A stretch of 64,000 nucleotides of DNA from Filosporella fistucella (lineage: Eukaryota > Ascomycota > Leotiomycetes > Helotiales): assembly GCA_030077755.1 (NCBI GenBank), contig JAQJZZ010000014.1, positions 992,001 through 1,056,000 of the forward strand, in the 5' to 3' direction. Below the pieces are notes generated by a model. That model was given only the letters and a program-made list of their open reading frames with translations, was not told the origin of the DNA and made no database searches. The position numbers and the translations under genes are program-made. Positions within the stretch are counted from its first letter, which is position 1; every line of letters starts with the position of its first letter. Of the stretch, positions 12,079 through 24,631 are shown piece by piece.

Positions 12079-12527
12079 GGTTAGAACTTCTGCGTAAGTA
12101 GGGAGATGAATTAAGTTGCCAGACTTCTGAACTTGCCGTTTGCATATTCTTTTATGTATCAGCAATTGAAAGCCGACTCTTTCTTGAAGCGATTGTTCTG
12201 TTTGAAATACAACCAAGATTGCTTGCTCCTTTGATCTCCTGACGAAATTACTTTGTGCACAGCAGCCCGTTAAAAACAATCATATTGTATTGACAAAGAG
12301 GTCTAAGTAACTTTATTGTGCTTTGGCAAGTCGACTACTTAGCGCTTTACCTCCCTTTGTTTGGCCTTCTTTCACCACAGCCCTTCAATGTCCATTTTCT
12401 CTATATGAACGTAATTTTATTCCGCATGCAATCCAAATTCGCAAACAAATCCGAACCCATCAGTATTCCCAACCCGCAAACATTCCTGTCATAATCCATC
12501 CAAACGAACCCCTCGCGCACACAAACC
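12079..12527. other. Intergenic between divergent small genes
   Basis: About 450 bp. It contains the putative promoters of the 11143-12078 gene and the 12528-12878 gene. No distinct motif was recognised. Confidence 0.4.
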
Positions 12528-12878
12528 ATGACACTCACCTCCTGCCCCGATTGTATTTGCCATCTCCCCAGCCACCCAGACTTCTCTGCCCACCACACCA
12601 CTCACACGCAGCAAAAAGAGGAGTATCTCATCACCCAATATACATTCGTCCTCGCTGCATTAGAGAAACAATATCTTGAGGTAGGCGAGAAATTGCTAGC
12701 GTGTGAGAAAGGAAGTTTTGAGGAGGGGGTGCTGAGGGGTATTCTTGAGCATGTTAGGAATGCGATTAGGGGGAATGAGGAGTGTATGGAGGGGGAGAGA
12801 ATGAGGCTTTGGGAAGGTTATTGGGAGACTAAGGGGAAGGGTGGGGGAGAGGAGACTGGGGCCGAAGAAGGTAAGTAA
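12528..12878 (+). CDS. Small unrecognised Cys/His-containing helical protein
   Basis: A 116-codon frame starts with MTLTSCPDCICHLPSHPDF, whose CPDCICHLPSH cluster could bind a metal. A convincing amphipathic helical stretch follows (YTFVLAALEKQYLEVGEKLLACEKGSFEEGVLRGILEHVRNAIRGNEECM). The C-terminus is Gly/Glu/Lys-rich. The frame ends at TAA in GAAGGTAAGTAAG, where GTAAGT is a perfect donor, so a further 3' exon is possible. The family is unknown to me. The upstream region is pyrimidine-rich, as often seen before fungal starts. Confidence 0.45.
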   Translation: MTLTSCPDCICHLPSHPDFSAHHTTHTQQKEEYLITQYTFVLAALEKQYLEVGEKLLACEKGSFEEGVLRGILEHVRNAIRGNEECMEGERMRLWEGYWETKGKGGGEETGAEEGK

Positions 12879-13339
12879 GTTGTTAGAAAATGGAAGTTTT
12901 TCAAACCGTACAGTGTATGGTTTTACATGTCAGTTCGCAGTGGTAGTTGGAGCGCCACTTTTGTATTTGAGAACTTATTTATGCCGTTGTTCTACGCAGG
13001 AACAAGTGTCATGAGGGTGACTCATCCAATCGCGAAAGCCTATGCGATCAAGCTAGTTCTCAAGCTCATAAAATCCCAAGGTCTTATCTTTCAATTAGTC
13101 ATAGTCATCTGTCGACAGACTCCAGGACTTTGATGCTCAGTATAGTAGCTTATTGACGTGAATATATACATTAACATATTTTCAAACACTATTGATATCT
13201 CAACCAATACAGTCCCCATCCAACATCACACTGATCAACAATCTAGTACATGCTGGCCTCTCCCAAGAATGCACTCAAATGACTTAATGACTTATTGCTT
13301 TCTGTCCAAAACACACATACACACCTCGAATCCTCAAAC
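12879..13339. other. Intergenic, convergent 3' flanks
   Basis: About 460 bp between two convergent genes. AT-rich, with no feature recognised. Confidence 0.4.
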
Positions 13340-14209
13340 TTACTCCATAGCAACAAATCCATTTCCTTTCAACAACCCTTTCACCCCTCGCACAGCGCTC
13401 CTCAAAACCCCCACTCCCTTCCCATTCCCCTTTCTCTCCTCCAATGCATCAAAAATCACCTTTCTACCCTCTTTCCTTCCCCTCCACTTTCCGAAAATAC
13501 TCTTTCTCTTACCATTTCCCTTCCTGCCCACTATCCCAGCTCCCTCTCCTAGTATCTCCTCTATTTCCTCGTTATAGGGTGAGAATGCAGAAGAAACAGC
13601 GGTATCGAGGCTTTGTACCCAAGGATAGGAATTATATCTAAATGGATTTCTGTGTATATCAAAGGAAGGTTTCGCTAAGTGGGGTTGTTCAGATCCTTGG
13701 GTGCGGTTGAGAGGGATCTGGAGGGAAGAGGTGGGTTGTAAGTATGAACGGTTTTGCTGTATAGTGGATGGTGCACTGTTGATAAATTGGAGACCATTTG
13801 TTTTGGGTTTAGAAGAGGATGCTGCTGGAGTATCTCCAGCTATTGGATTATATGGTGAAGCAGTAGACGACTCGTTGCCGAGAAGAGTAAATGGAGTTGG
13901 CGAATCACCTTCCCCCTCATATTCTTCCAAGATGTCACTCAATTCAGAAATATAGTCTGATTCAACATCAAAGTCATCATCTGAGTCGTCATAGTAATAT
14001 TTATCTACTTGGCCATTGGAAGATGAAGAACCAGATGGATCGAACATGAGATTGTAACTCCAAGATGGATTTCTGCTGGAGCCGTAGAATAAGCTGTAAC
14101 TCGCTCGATCTGTCGAATTGGTTCTTCGTTTGGGTTCCGGGGTTGAGCTCATTGTGGCTTGAGCTGATTGAGAGGCGATTGCTGTTGGATACATTGTCCA
14201 CATAGACAT
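13340..14209 (-). CDS. Unrecognised Ser/Asn-rich protein with acidic patch and basic C-terminus
   Basis: A single frame of 289 codons starts at ATG 14209 (MSMWTMYPTAIAS), with an alternative start at 14152 (MSSTPEPKRRT). An acidic run of about 25 residues (YYYDDSDDDFDVESDYISEL) is followed by Ser/Pro-rich sequence and then a strongly basic C-terminal part containing GRKGNGKRKSIFGKWRGRKEGRK and a short amphipathic end. The layout suggests an intrinsically disordered, possibly nuclear or membrane-surface-associated protein. That is inference from composition only. The stop is TAA at 13340. An opposite-strand open frame over the C-terminal half is a shadow. Confidence 0.55.
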   Translation of the reverse strand: MSMWTMYPTAIASQSAQATMSSTPEPKRRTNSTDRASYSLFYGSSRNPSWSYNLMFDPSGSSSSNGQVDKYYYDDSDDDFDVESDYISELSDILEEYEGEGDSPTPFTLLGNESSTASPYNPIAGDTPAASSSKPKTNGLQFINSAPSTIQQNRSYLQPTSSLQIPLNRTQGSEQPHLAKPSFDIHRNPFRYNSYPWVQSLDTAVSSAFSPYNEEIEEILGEGAGIVGRKGNGKRKSIFGKWRGRKEGRKVIFDALEERKGNGKGVGVLRSAVRGVKGLLKGNGFVAME

Positions 14210-14712
14210 ATTGAAAAATATGAGTTGGCTTAAGCTTGATGAATTTGGAGTACGACTTGATTTTACTTGTGGGACAAGAAGAATGAAAGTTGTGGTGAGC
14301 AAAATGAAAGTTGTAATTATAGATGAGAGAAAAGTGAAAAAACACCTTCTGGAATCAACTCACTTGTGGGTAATTGCTAGAAATGGTGTACCAAGATTGA
14401 AAGCAAGCCTTAATAATGTGCTAAGCTGTCGATATGTGAGTTAGATCAGCCCTATAGACAGATAATTAGTATAGAAAAGTACTAGTGAGTACAAGTGCTC
14501 CGGTCTAAGAGCCTATCATAGTAAATAAAGTTGTATCAAGGCAGATGTCATAATATAGATTTGGGTTTAGCGTCTGCAAGCTGCTGCTTGACATGACGAA
14601 CGTAGACTACAACCACAAGACCAAGTAGAACGCAAGTATCTGTCATGAGCATTTAGCTTATATTTCTAGATAAACGCATCGCTTTTGGTCATATCGCATA
14701 AAAGTAGCTCGT
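14210..14712. other. Intergenic between unknown gene and LEU2
   Basis: About 500 bp holding the promoter of the 13340-14209 gene and the 3' UTR of LEU2. No further feature seen. Confidence 0.4.
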
Positions 14713-16040
14713 CTACTTAAGTTCCTTAAGAACCTTTTTCAACTCCTCTGCAACTGCGTCTCCAACCTCAGCAGTGCTAGATGTACCACCGATATCCTTT
14801 GTTCTGACACCGCTCTCAATCGTTCTACGGACTGCTTCCTCTACAGCCTTGGATTCAGAAGGGAGATGGAGAGAGTATTGCAGCATCATGGCGACTGAGA
14901 GGATGGTGCCGACCGGGTTGACGATTCCTTGACCGGAGATATCTGGTGCAGAACCTAGAAGTTGTTAGCGACAGAAACGGAGATTTGGGGAGAAAATCTT
15001 ACCATGGATAGGCTCATAGATACCATTGCACCTGCTCTTTCCATCCGGAACACCACTCAAACTAGCACTTGGCAACAAACCAATGCTACCTGGAATAACA
15101 CTTGCCTCATCACTGATAATGTCTCCGAACAGATTGCTCGTAACGACAATACCATTCAGCGCCCGTGGATTTTTCACCATCAACATAGCAGCACTATCAA
15201 TCAAATGATGTCCGATCTTCAGTTGTGGGAACTCCTCTGCCATGACCTGCGTAACAGTCTTTCTCCACAATCGACTGGTAGCCAAGACATTCGCCTTGTC
15301 CAAACTCCAGACTGGAAGCGGGGGATCAGCTTGCAGAGCAAGATGAGCAGCTAATCTTGTAATACGCTCGATCTCAGGTCGAGAATAAGGTTCCGTATCC
15401 CAAGCCGTTCCGTCACCATCATCCTCTTTCCGCTCGCCAAAGTAGATTCCACCGGTCAATTCCCGGATGATATTGAAGTTTGTGCCACGGCAGACCTCGG
15501 CCTTGAGAGGAGAGATATCGACAAGGGACTCGGATGCAAAGTTGCAAGGTCGAAGGTTGCCGTATGTTCCCATCTGTTTGCGCAGGGCGAGAATGCCTTG
15601 CTCAGGTCTAACTTTTCCTGTACCCCATTTTGGACCACCGATCGCACCAAGGAGAACAGCGTCTGCGGCTTTGGCGGCTTCGAGGGCTTTCTCTGTGAGA
15701 GGCTCGCCAGTAGCATCGATTGAGCACTGTGTTGTCGTCAGTGGGGTTCGTGGCATCCAGAATTAATTGCTTACCCCGCCCAAAAGATGTTCCTGGAAGT
15801 TGAACTTGCCAGCACTTGGTCGCTCAGCCTCAATAACCTTCAAGATCTTAAGTAGAATGATTGTCAGTCAATGCCTCCAAATTTTTTGCTTTTTATCGAG
15901 AACGCGGGCCGCACCTTTATTGCTTCCGCAACGACCTGTTTTGTGGGTTAGCTGAATTGCATTTAGCCATTGATTACTACCAGGCTCACCTCTGGGCCGC
16001 AATGATCTCCCCCAAAGACTACGATATTGTGAGTTGCCAT
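14713..16040 (-). CDS. LEU2: 3-isopropylmalate dehydrogenase
   Basis: This is the leucine-pathway enzyme that oxidises and decarboxylates (2R,3S)-3-isopropylmalate with NAD+ to 2-oxoisocaproate. Five exons read as 15990-16040, 15915-15935 (only 21 nt), 15775-15846, 15003-15726 and 14713-14954, giving 369 residues, the normal length. Diagnostic blocks are [85 protein letters not shown], the substrate/Mg segment [27 protein letters not shown], and the NAD-binding [30 protein letters not shown]. All residues I would expect in the active site appear intact. In ascomycetes the enzyme is usually cytosolic, and no presequence is seen. The intron-dense 5' end is typical of fungal LEU2 genes. Confidence 0.96.
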
Positions 16041-16807
16041 CTTGAATTATGACAAGTTTGTATGTTGAATGGAGAGAATGAGATAGAAGTTACACGCGAC
16101 CTTTTAGGAAGCTGTTTTTTGTTTTGCCCCGCAATGCCGATGATCGGAGGATGAGGGGTGGTGAGGCGGCAGTTAGTACTGTGAAGTCTTTATCAGGTCA
16201 CTCAAATGGGCCATGGAGAACAATTCGATTTTCTCTCGCATGTTAGGTAGGTTGATTTGTTGCCTTTATTTGTATCTTCATCAGTTAGGCTCGACTCTTC
16301 TAATTCCTCTCCTTGATGTAGAATAAGAATATTCAACCCAACCTTTACCCCGCTTATGCAGTACAACACAGCCCGCATTCACGATTCATGCCAAACTTCC
16401 TTCGTCTATCGATTAATGACACATTTCCATTTCGCTATGCAGAATTATGCCTACGTAGTTACCTCTAATTCGTCTGGTGCTACCTGACGAGACGCAGTGC
16501 TATGTGCATCGTATCCACTATGTCTACAGAAGAAGGGTATCAAAAACAAATGAAAGCTCTGTGATGCGATATATGATAATCATGATGTCCATGTCCGTCT
16601 TGTTTCCTTTCTTTACTCCCGCTGATTCCAAAATGTGCTTGTTGATTTATGCTGAATGGGTGTGGTGTGAAGTGTAGTTATATTTGATATATGAGGTTGG
16701 TAGTGATATTGGTGTATCGATATTTTAAGGAAAGGAGTGGTAGTTCCACAAGTACCGGTTGGTATCCAAGTTCAACTTTCGCAGCCAGGAGACGGCTCCC
16801 CTACTGC
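16041..16807. other. Intergenic, LEU2 promoter side and PHD gene 3' flank
   Basis: About 770 bp. A CCG-N5-CGG element sits at 16137-16147, some 100 bp upstream of the LEU2 ATG, but its spacing differs from the CCG-N4-CGG Leu3 site. No open frame worth reporting. Confidence 0.4.
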
Positions 16808-19370
16808 TTATCGGAATGATTTGAAGGATTTGTGTGCTAATGGGGAAGAGCCTTGATGAATAGCCCCTCTATTTACTTCACGTATTCTTCCGCCTCGCAT
16901 ATTGGGTGTTTGAGCACAGAATGCACAGATATATACTGGCGGAAGGCTTCTTCGATCAATGCCTATACAATCGGCATGGAGCCAATTCTCACAAGCCTCA
17001 CTACGTCTAGTTAGCAATTACGTCTCGGCGATCAAGGGTACACATACCATTGAATCATGAAGCCCTCGCTGTCGGGATTATTACAAACACATCTGGTTGT
17101 GCCACTTCTCGTACTTGAAGGTGTGGTGCCAGGATCAGTGAGTGTGGTGGGAGATAGATTGTTTGACGAGCTATAGTGTGAATATTGAGAATTGCCTCGA
17201 GGAGTGTTGTCAGACACAAGGCGATGATGTCTGGGTTTACGGACTTTGAGGCTCTGCTTTCGATTCTCCATTACTCTGCGAAGCTCTCGTGTTGCATCCC
17301 CAGCTCCGTCATCCTCGTCGACAACAGTCTCGGCTTCACTTCCAATGCTATCCCGACGAAAAGAGCGTTGGCTTGAAGATTCGGATTGGCTATAGCCACT
17401 AGCGCTATGCCGTCTGAAATCACGGCCACGAATCGAGTCGAAGCTGGTAGGCTTTTGGGGCTTTGCTTGCTGGGGAAGCGAGAATGATGTGTTACGGCTT
17501 GGGACCAAAATAGGCTCATCATCAGATGAAGACTCGTATTGGGATGAATCCCAACTCTCGCTCATTGATGCTGGACCTCCTCTCGTTGTCTTTGGCTCCT
17601 CCTCCTCGATGACTACAGTCTCTGTTCTCGCCCGGCCGTTGGCATCAATTGTGAATTTCAACTCAGTCCGAGTTCTGGGCGGGGGCAATTCAGGGATCGA
17701 AGTCAACCCAAGACCTCGCTGCAGTTTAACAGGAGAGACCCGACCTGTGCGAGACAGTACTCGGTCTGGAGCGGAATTTAGTCGAGAATCAGAGAAACTT
17801 TGGTCGAGGGCATTACCTTGGCGCTTGCTGCGACTATCACTTATACTTCTTTGGAGTCCTGGTCTTGCAGAGCCTTTTACAGGAGAGCTCACTGTTCCTC
17901 TCTCGAGGCGCCGTACCTTACTACTCTCGCGGGAGCTACGTGATCGTCGAAGCTCTTCCTGGTCTCGTTGAGATTCTCGTAATTGATGTTGATAAGGTTT
18001 CAGTTCGACGTGGCTGGTAGCAGGTCTAGTTTCTGGCATTGGGACGTCCTCGAATCCAGATGTTACTGTCGGTTTGCGACTGAAGAGGAGTCCGGGATCA
18101 ACACCACCAAAGGCACCAACGGAGAAAGGGTCATCTGCAGCAGAGGTGGCACTAAAATCAAAAGATGCCATTGATGTTTGAACATCAGCCGTTGTTATGG
18201 GAAGTTTGGGCGCAAGTGGTCGTTGCCGTTTGGCAGTTATTTGTTGCTCCGGCTGTGTTGGTTGACTCTGAGTTGTTGGTGTAGCTTGCGGTACGTTCAC
18301 AGTTTCTTGGAACATTTGATTATTCCTGCCCCAATCAAAAGAGTTTGTCATCCTATGGGACCCCATGTTGAACATCCCCGCGTCGTCAGTACTAAAATCA
18401 AGGTCCATGCCACCCATACTTGCATCAGGATCCCAAAATGGCTTGGTGTTGGTAAATACAGGAGCTGTAGCAGGGGCGGACATAGGATAGCTGAAGAAGT
18501 CTCCAGAGGTTGAAGGGAATGCCATGAGATTCTGCTGATGTGTAGGTGTCTGAGATGTGCCATATTGGCCCTCTTGAGAATCATTTTGCATCATATTTTT
18601 TGCCAGTTTGGGCGCAAGTTTCCTCGACCTAGATGCGGGAGGTGTGGCTGTTTGCCCACTGAAAGCTTCCTCCAATCGCTTCTTTGGCTTCTTTGGTGTC
18701 ACCTTACTCTCTGAGGTATCATCGAAATGACTTGGGGAGGTGGAATATGGTCCTGGGGACGACGGGAGTAAATTGGATGGATCAACTGGAGGAAGTGGGA
18801 GATTTGGATTTGGAGAGAGGTGGTGGACATGAGACGCAAGTTCGGCGGCCAAATCCTCCGCAGTTGATAGACGCCGATTCTGAGTAGAAGCAGCAGTCGA
18901 TGGTCGCGGCGTAGACGTTTCAACAAAGTGGTGTTGAGAGCTCGTTAGCCGCCCTGGGGTAGAGTTGAAAACCTTAAAAACTTGTCAGCTTGGTATTATT
19001 ATGTTAGACCCAGCCTATAGTTCGTTGTCGAGCTTGCTCAACGAGCAAGACATCTGCAAGAATGAACGTTCCTGACTTGGCCCCACATTTTTATATATTT
19101 AGGATCGGGACGGAATAGCAGCTCCTAGGGTGTGCTTACGGAATATTCCTCAGCAAACGTCGGTGTCCATCCACTCCTGTCCTCAAAGCTCGAAGTATTG
19201 TTTCTTGGTGTTTGGAAAGTTGGACTTGGGAACTGGGTAGACGTTGGGGTCTGCGTAGGGGTTGGCGGTTGAGCGTTTGGATTCCCAAAGCTGCAAAAAT
19301 ATATTAGCCTCAATATATGGATAAAACATAGCATGGGAATATACCTGTATGCCTGTTGATCCCAACTCAT
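16808..19370 (-). CDS. PHD-finger nuclear protein
   Basis: Four exons are 19345-19370 (26 nt), 19140-19290, 17048-18972 and 16808-17000, giving 764 residues with all phases consistent. The first 700 residues are Ser/Pro/Gln/Thr-rich and probably disordered, with many Arg-Ser-Pro segments. The C-terminus holds a complete C4HC3 PHD finger assembled across the last intron: CVC (after GTTR), GFMIQCEAC, ENWLHADC and YICAFC. The GFMIQC-x2-C-x3-LH core is the form seen in fingers that read histone H3 tails, so a chromatin-reader role is likely (family inference). The protein ends 45 residues after the finger with basic sequence. Related proteins are widespread in filamentous fungi, but I cannot give a symbol. 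A long, gene-free 5' region lies upstream. Confidence 0.8.
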
Positions 19371-22300
19371 AGCAAAGTTGACTTGCTAGCGTGTGATAGA
19401 GGCCCGAGGCAGGACTGCTGCCTGTACAATCCGAAATGTAAGGCCGTTGCTATGGAAGTTTTCGAAGCTCTTAATCCACATCCGCCCTTTGGTTCACCCC
19501 AAATATGCGCTGGTACTGAGGCAGAGGTGTAAGGAAGTACCCAAATGTGCGAGAAGTTTTGAATTATAGTATTGCTATAGCAATTGAGGATGTGGGGTTC
19601 GGGGCAAATTATTATTCATGTCATGCAAAGAGGAACGAGCGAAGTTCAACCGATTCTGGACATGAATAGGTTAGCATCTTGCTTCAAAAGAGCCATGTTT
19701 GATTGAACATACCAAATAAATTACAATCCAATTGAATAGTTGAGGTTGAGAGGGGTTGGCAGAGGTTGAAGTAAGCACAAGTTGGCCGGACGGCGTTCAG
19801 ACAATCAGACCCGCAAGCTAAGCTTCTTGCTCTCGATTCCAAGGCAGGCGACGACACCAAGATATGGGAGCTGGCGATGTTCAAATAGAATTTAAAGGGG
19901 TTTTTCAAGCTCGAGGGTATTCGTGGTAAAAGCACACGATCACAGCGAAATTTCCAAAGGTTCCTGGCTGGGTATGACATGAAGGAGTAACGCAGAAAAG
20001 TACCAGGATTGAGGTCGTAGCGGGTCCCGAGAGGAAACGCACAGTTCCTGAGCCGATAATTACTTACCCAAGCACACGGTGGTTTTCTCGAAGATAGATA
20101 GTTAAAGTAGATGCGGAGGAATGCTCATTTCATGGGTCCGCCTGGGTCGACATAGTGGCAGAGACGGCGTGGTGGGAGTCCATAATAATCAAGGCAACGC
20201 TTGAGCGAGAGCTGAAGAGCCGGCTTGCGAGCCACCCAATTTGTCTCCAAACCCGTGGTAAGATGCGCCGGCAAAAAAGATAGTGAGGGGAGGGTGGAAG
20301 TGGAACCTGGTTTACGAGTATTTACGAGAGTCTGCGTGCAGTGCAGTGTGAATAATTGGTGGTTGTATGGGAGACGTGAAGCGCCGGAGTTGGAAGGGAT
20401 AAAAGTTGGTTGTATGATATCAAATCTGGAGGAGTAATAAATGGGCATCCGTTGGACAGGCGCAAAGCAACAGAGCAACAGAGAAAGGACGATATTTTGA
20501 GAGGATATCAAAGATCTACGGGACAGAATTATTCACAGCATTATTGAACATATCTGGGCTACTCGGTCAATGATCATGTACAGCATGTGAATGGCTCAGA
20601 GGACGGGACGAAGGAGAAATAGGCCGAGTAGAACGGCGGCCGGAGGTTTCTGTATGTGTATCAAAAAGGCAAGAGGAAAGCGAAATGATGGGATGGGAGA
20701 GATCCATGGCATAGCTGAGATAACACCATTATCATCACCATCACCGTCCTCAGAAATCTCAGAAACGAACGGAATATCATCTGTATTGTCTTGTTACTTC
20801 GTTGATCGGGTAATAATTACCACGGAGTACTCCATATCTATCTGTCTATCGTATGTCTATTATGATCACAGTCATGGGATTTTCCGATGTTTACGATTTC
20901 CGCATATTTTTCTGCCAGCGATCCTAACTGCTTGAAGCCAAATGACTTACTTGAACGAGATCGAGACGAGGAAAGACCCCCGACCCCGAATGATCTTGTC
21001 TTGTCTTTGTCTGACTTGCAGTTCCCTCCGTATTGTTCAATCTTAATTCAGCCCTTTCGAGCCATTTTGCTGCATCGTGAAAGCGATTGTACCTGCGTTT
21101 GTTTGACAACGCTGCTGCGTCTGCATGTTCTCAGTCTCCTTTTCTCTCTATGGCCAGATTTCACGAATTATTAATTGCCAACGGTCCATTCTGACAGCGG
21201 CGTCTGCATGCATTCAGGGACAGATCACGAGTCTGACCACGGGACCTGCATACAAGAGCACGAATTGACCTGTGAATGTGAGTCTCTCGTGATGTTGAGA
21301 TCCACTCATATCCAGACCCAGCAGGCGGTCAGCAATAAGATTTTACCGTTTGGTGCATTTGGTGCTCCGAGCTTATGAGCCAATTTTCCCCTCATCTCAT
21401 TTCATCTCATCGCAGCTAAACTCAGCTAAAATCAGCTAAAATCAGTCCTCACTTGCTTCCACCTTGAGACAAGCTGGACTTCGACAATTGCTCGTCACTG
21501 ACTGAGTGACTGCAAGCTTCTTAATGTACTTCCCTCCTGGTGTCTATCATATCTTAGCCATAGCCAAAGCAATCTACCGTACCTCCGTACCATCCATTAC
21601 GCAGCCAACTTGAGAACCATACTTACAGTACAGCACGCCGGAATTGACTTCGCATCCATCAGCAATCCTAAGATTCACGACTACTTCAAGAGAATTAATA
21701 ATTGCCGGAGAATCGGACATGTGGAAACCTTCTCTCCTCCTCTCACCAGAGTCATCAGTCAAGACATCATCCCATTCTCTATTTTCCCCGATTCGGTACC
21801 AGCAAAGTATGCGTCAGAGGAGGCTTGAGAGCATGCAGATCGAATGGCGGAGAGTGAAAGGTACAAGATGCACCCTTCCAGCAGAACCAAGGTAAACCCC
21901 TGATACATAGCGAAGACAGAATCCGAAGCGGTGTCTAGATTCGATCAACATGCCAGCATCAAGCATTGTCCCTACTCATCCTCAACGAATGAGACTTTAC
22001 CCATCTCACATTGTCGTCCAGTCTCTTTTTTTTCAGCCTTCTCCCTCTCCTCTTCCCTTCGAATCCGCCCATTCTCTTTCATCTCCAGTAGAGACTCGCA
22101 CGAAATGAGATGCCGATGCCGTCACACATCTAAGCTTCAGCACACGCATCATGCGCCATTATCTCACTAGCAGATGTTGGTTATCGGCCAGAGTCGACTG
22201 ACTTTGGTATGCATGAAATATTGCGCTGTTCTCAGCCAGTCAATCGAGTCGTCTCGTGCGACTTGTGCCTCGCAAAAAAAATAGGAGAAGGTCCAGTCCA

Positions 22301-24631
22301 ACTCTGGATTTAAAGCAGGATTTAATCATCTTAACTCACCGTTTTTAACCGAAATCCTATCTTTGACAGCTGCACAGTCTGCGCGTGGTGTCAAGAACAC
22401 TTTTCGAGTCATTCTTCAAGAGCCGCAGCAACATTCCAAAGTCCCGTCAGAATATGTCCACATCACGTGATAAAATAATTTCCGCTTCGACTTTTGGAAT
22501 TTGTTATCATCATCCTTGGTATTCAGGGATGGGTTTACATTGCTCAGATGTAAAGATGCCGATTTAGGCACTCGGGGTTCGGAATCGTATTTGCCCTCAT
22601 TCTCATCTATGGTGATATGACGAGGTCATTCGTTAGCCGTCTTGGATAATCTGAGTAGATATCTAGGTGAAACCCGCGACTTTTGCGAACCTTTTCTCCT
22701 AGTACGTCAACACCTCGACAGTAGTCTGACTCGAGATGCGATGGACCAAGAGTATTTAGAGTTATGAGATCGACGCTGCCACATTCTAGGGCTCTCTCAC
22801 AGCGACCCGATTGGCGAGAACGAGACTTGAGATATACTTCTGATGATGGCTTCAAAAATCGTGTTCAAGTCGTCTCAAACATGAGGCGGGGTCTTGAGCT
22901 TCAGGCTTCATCCCGAGGAATCGTGAAAGCTTGATTAAGGGTAAACGCTATGCCATTGCAAACGATCACGATCGCGAGAGCGGGACATACAGTTTACCCA
23001 GCCCAAGGATGATTTGGGTAACTTTGGAGCCGTTCATTACTCGGAAACCCCTTCTCGCCAGCTTGTCATCCCGCCTTCTAGGCTCGTTCTGCTGATTCAA
23101 AGTCAATCATGGGATCGAATCGAATGTTCGCTGTCTCGTTTCTGCCGGTAGATGAGGGATGGCGCGAACGAGAAAAATTACTGAATCAGAAAGAAAGTGA
23201 GTATCAAGTAAAGTTTTGTCACGCTTTACCTTTCGTACTCTTAAATCGTGATTATTATACTTCATCTAGAGAGCTTCGGAGAACCTACACTCCTCCGAGT
23301 ATGGAATTTCCATTGTAGAACAATACCATAGAACTCGATTCATCCCATGACTAATCTACATTCTGCAACTCTTGTACGCAACGATCGAACGACAATTAAG
23401 GTATGAATGTGCCTCTCATTCCCATCCATCCATTTCACATGACTGACTCACCCTAATCTGCTAACTCGTACACCACATCACCTCACCTCGGCAGCACCAC
23501 ACCACCGACACCCCAAACAAAGACACTCCAAAACCTACCATCCTCAGCCTCCTCACAGACGCACACTCGTCAATCATACAATTCACAAACCCCATTTCCT
23601 TCTTTTAAATACCCTCTAACATCAGACAAGCTTACAATACAAGCTTACGTGCGTACACCCATCCAAGACCAGACAGACCAGACAGCGCCAAGCCCTCCAT
23701 CATCAAGAAATCCCAAACCCCATCCCTCCCTCCTTACATTCCCACTAAGTCCCTCCACCAACTTCTGTAACCCCTCCATCTTCCATCCCTCTTCTAGAAT
23801 AACTTTGTCTCTCCCGTCTCCATCTCCAAACCATCTCCCCCTCCAGCAACCGTGCGCTCCTCACCTTGGGAAAGAGACCGAGTACGGAGGAGACTGAGAA
23901 ATCAGCTTCTGTTTCATCCACGTTTGGGATTTGGATGGGTGAGCTGTGGGAAGGGTTAAGCTTAAGTTATAGAGTAGGCTTATCAAACCGGGTTGGTGAG
24001 CTTGTTGTGATTCAGTTTGTGAGAGTTTGGTGGGTGCAGGTCGAGGTGGGATAATAGTTCATACTTGGGTTTGAGTTTGGTGTCGAGTCGGGAAAATGGG
24101 GTAGGTACTCGAGAGTTTGGCTTACGAATTGATTATTGAGTGACAATATCAAGATCTGGATTTATCAGCTGAGTCAGTTAATGAAATCCTCTTCTTAGGT
24201 AGGGAGAAATATCATAAATCAAGTTGAGGTTTGACTTTTCACATGTCATTAGTTATATAGACAGAATGTAGTTTCATGGTCATGTCATTTTCGGTCATTA
24301 AAGCTACTATCTACTACTGGGTATTCGGGGACAGGAAACTACTCTGCCATTCATATATACCGTATATGATTATGTGGTGTATGGGGCTTCAATCTTTGAA
24401 GCCCCCGCTTGCTTGCGTCGTAAATCATCAAAATGCAATCGACTCGCCTGCTATCAATCATTCGTTCAACAACACATACTTATTCCCCCTCTTGACGTCT
24501 CTGGCTGCTATACAAGCCACGAGTAGACGCTCCACTCTTTTCCATTCTTCGTTGAACAAAAGATGTAAAGGTGGTTTCATTTTCGAGAGGATCACGCTTT
24601 TCTCTTACGCCTTGACAAAAGAAACATTAAA
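19371..24631. other. 5.3-kb stretch without a supported gene
   Basis: It contains the promoter/leader of the PHD gene and the 3' flank of the Rua1-like gene. Only short frames occur (for example 20125-20511 minus and 23649-23897 plus), none with recognisable sequence or paired splice sites. Pyrimidine-rich, C-rich sequence at about 23460-23860 looks like a promoter or leader on the plus strand. Short direct repeats of CTCATTTCATCTCAT and CAGCTAAA type occur at about 21395-21445. I see no tRNA or rRNA, and an unannotated non-coding RNA or a fast-evolving small gene cannot be excluded. Confidence 0.45.

Noticed and set aside
16137..16147. CCG-N5-CGG upstream of LEU2 as a Leu3 site
   Set aside because: Known Leu3 sites have CCG-N4-CGG spacing; the extra base makes this unconvincing without a motif search.
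20125..20511. 128-codon minus-strand frame upstream of the PHD gene
   Set aside because: It begins with a hydrophobic stretch like a signal peptide, but the rest is random-looking and no downstream exon fits.
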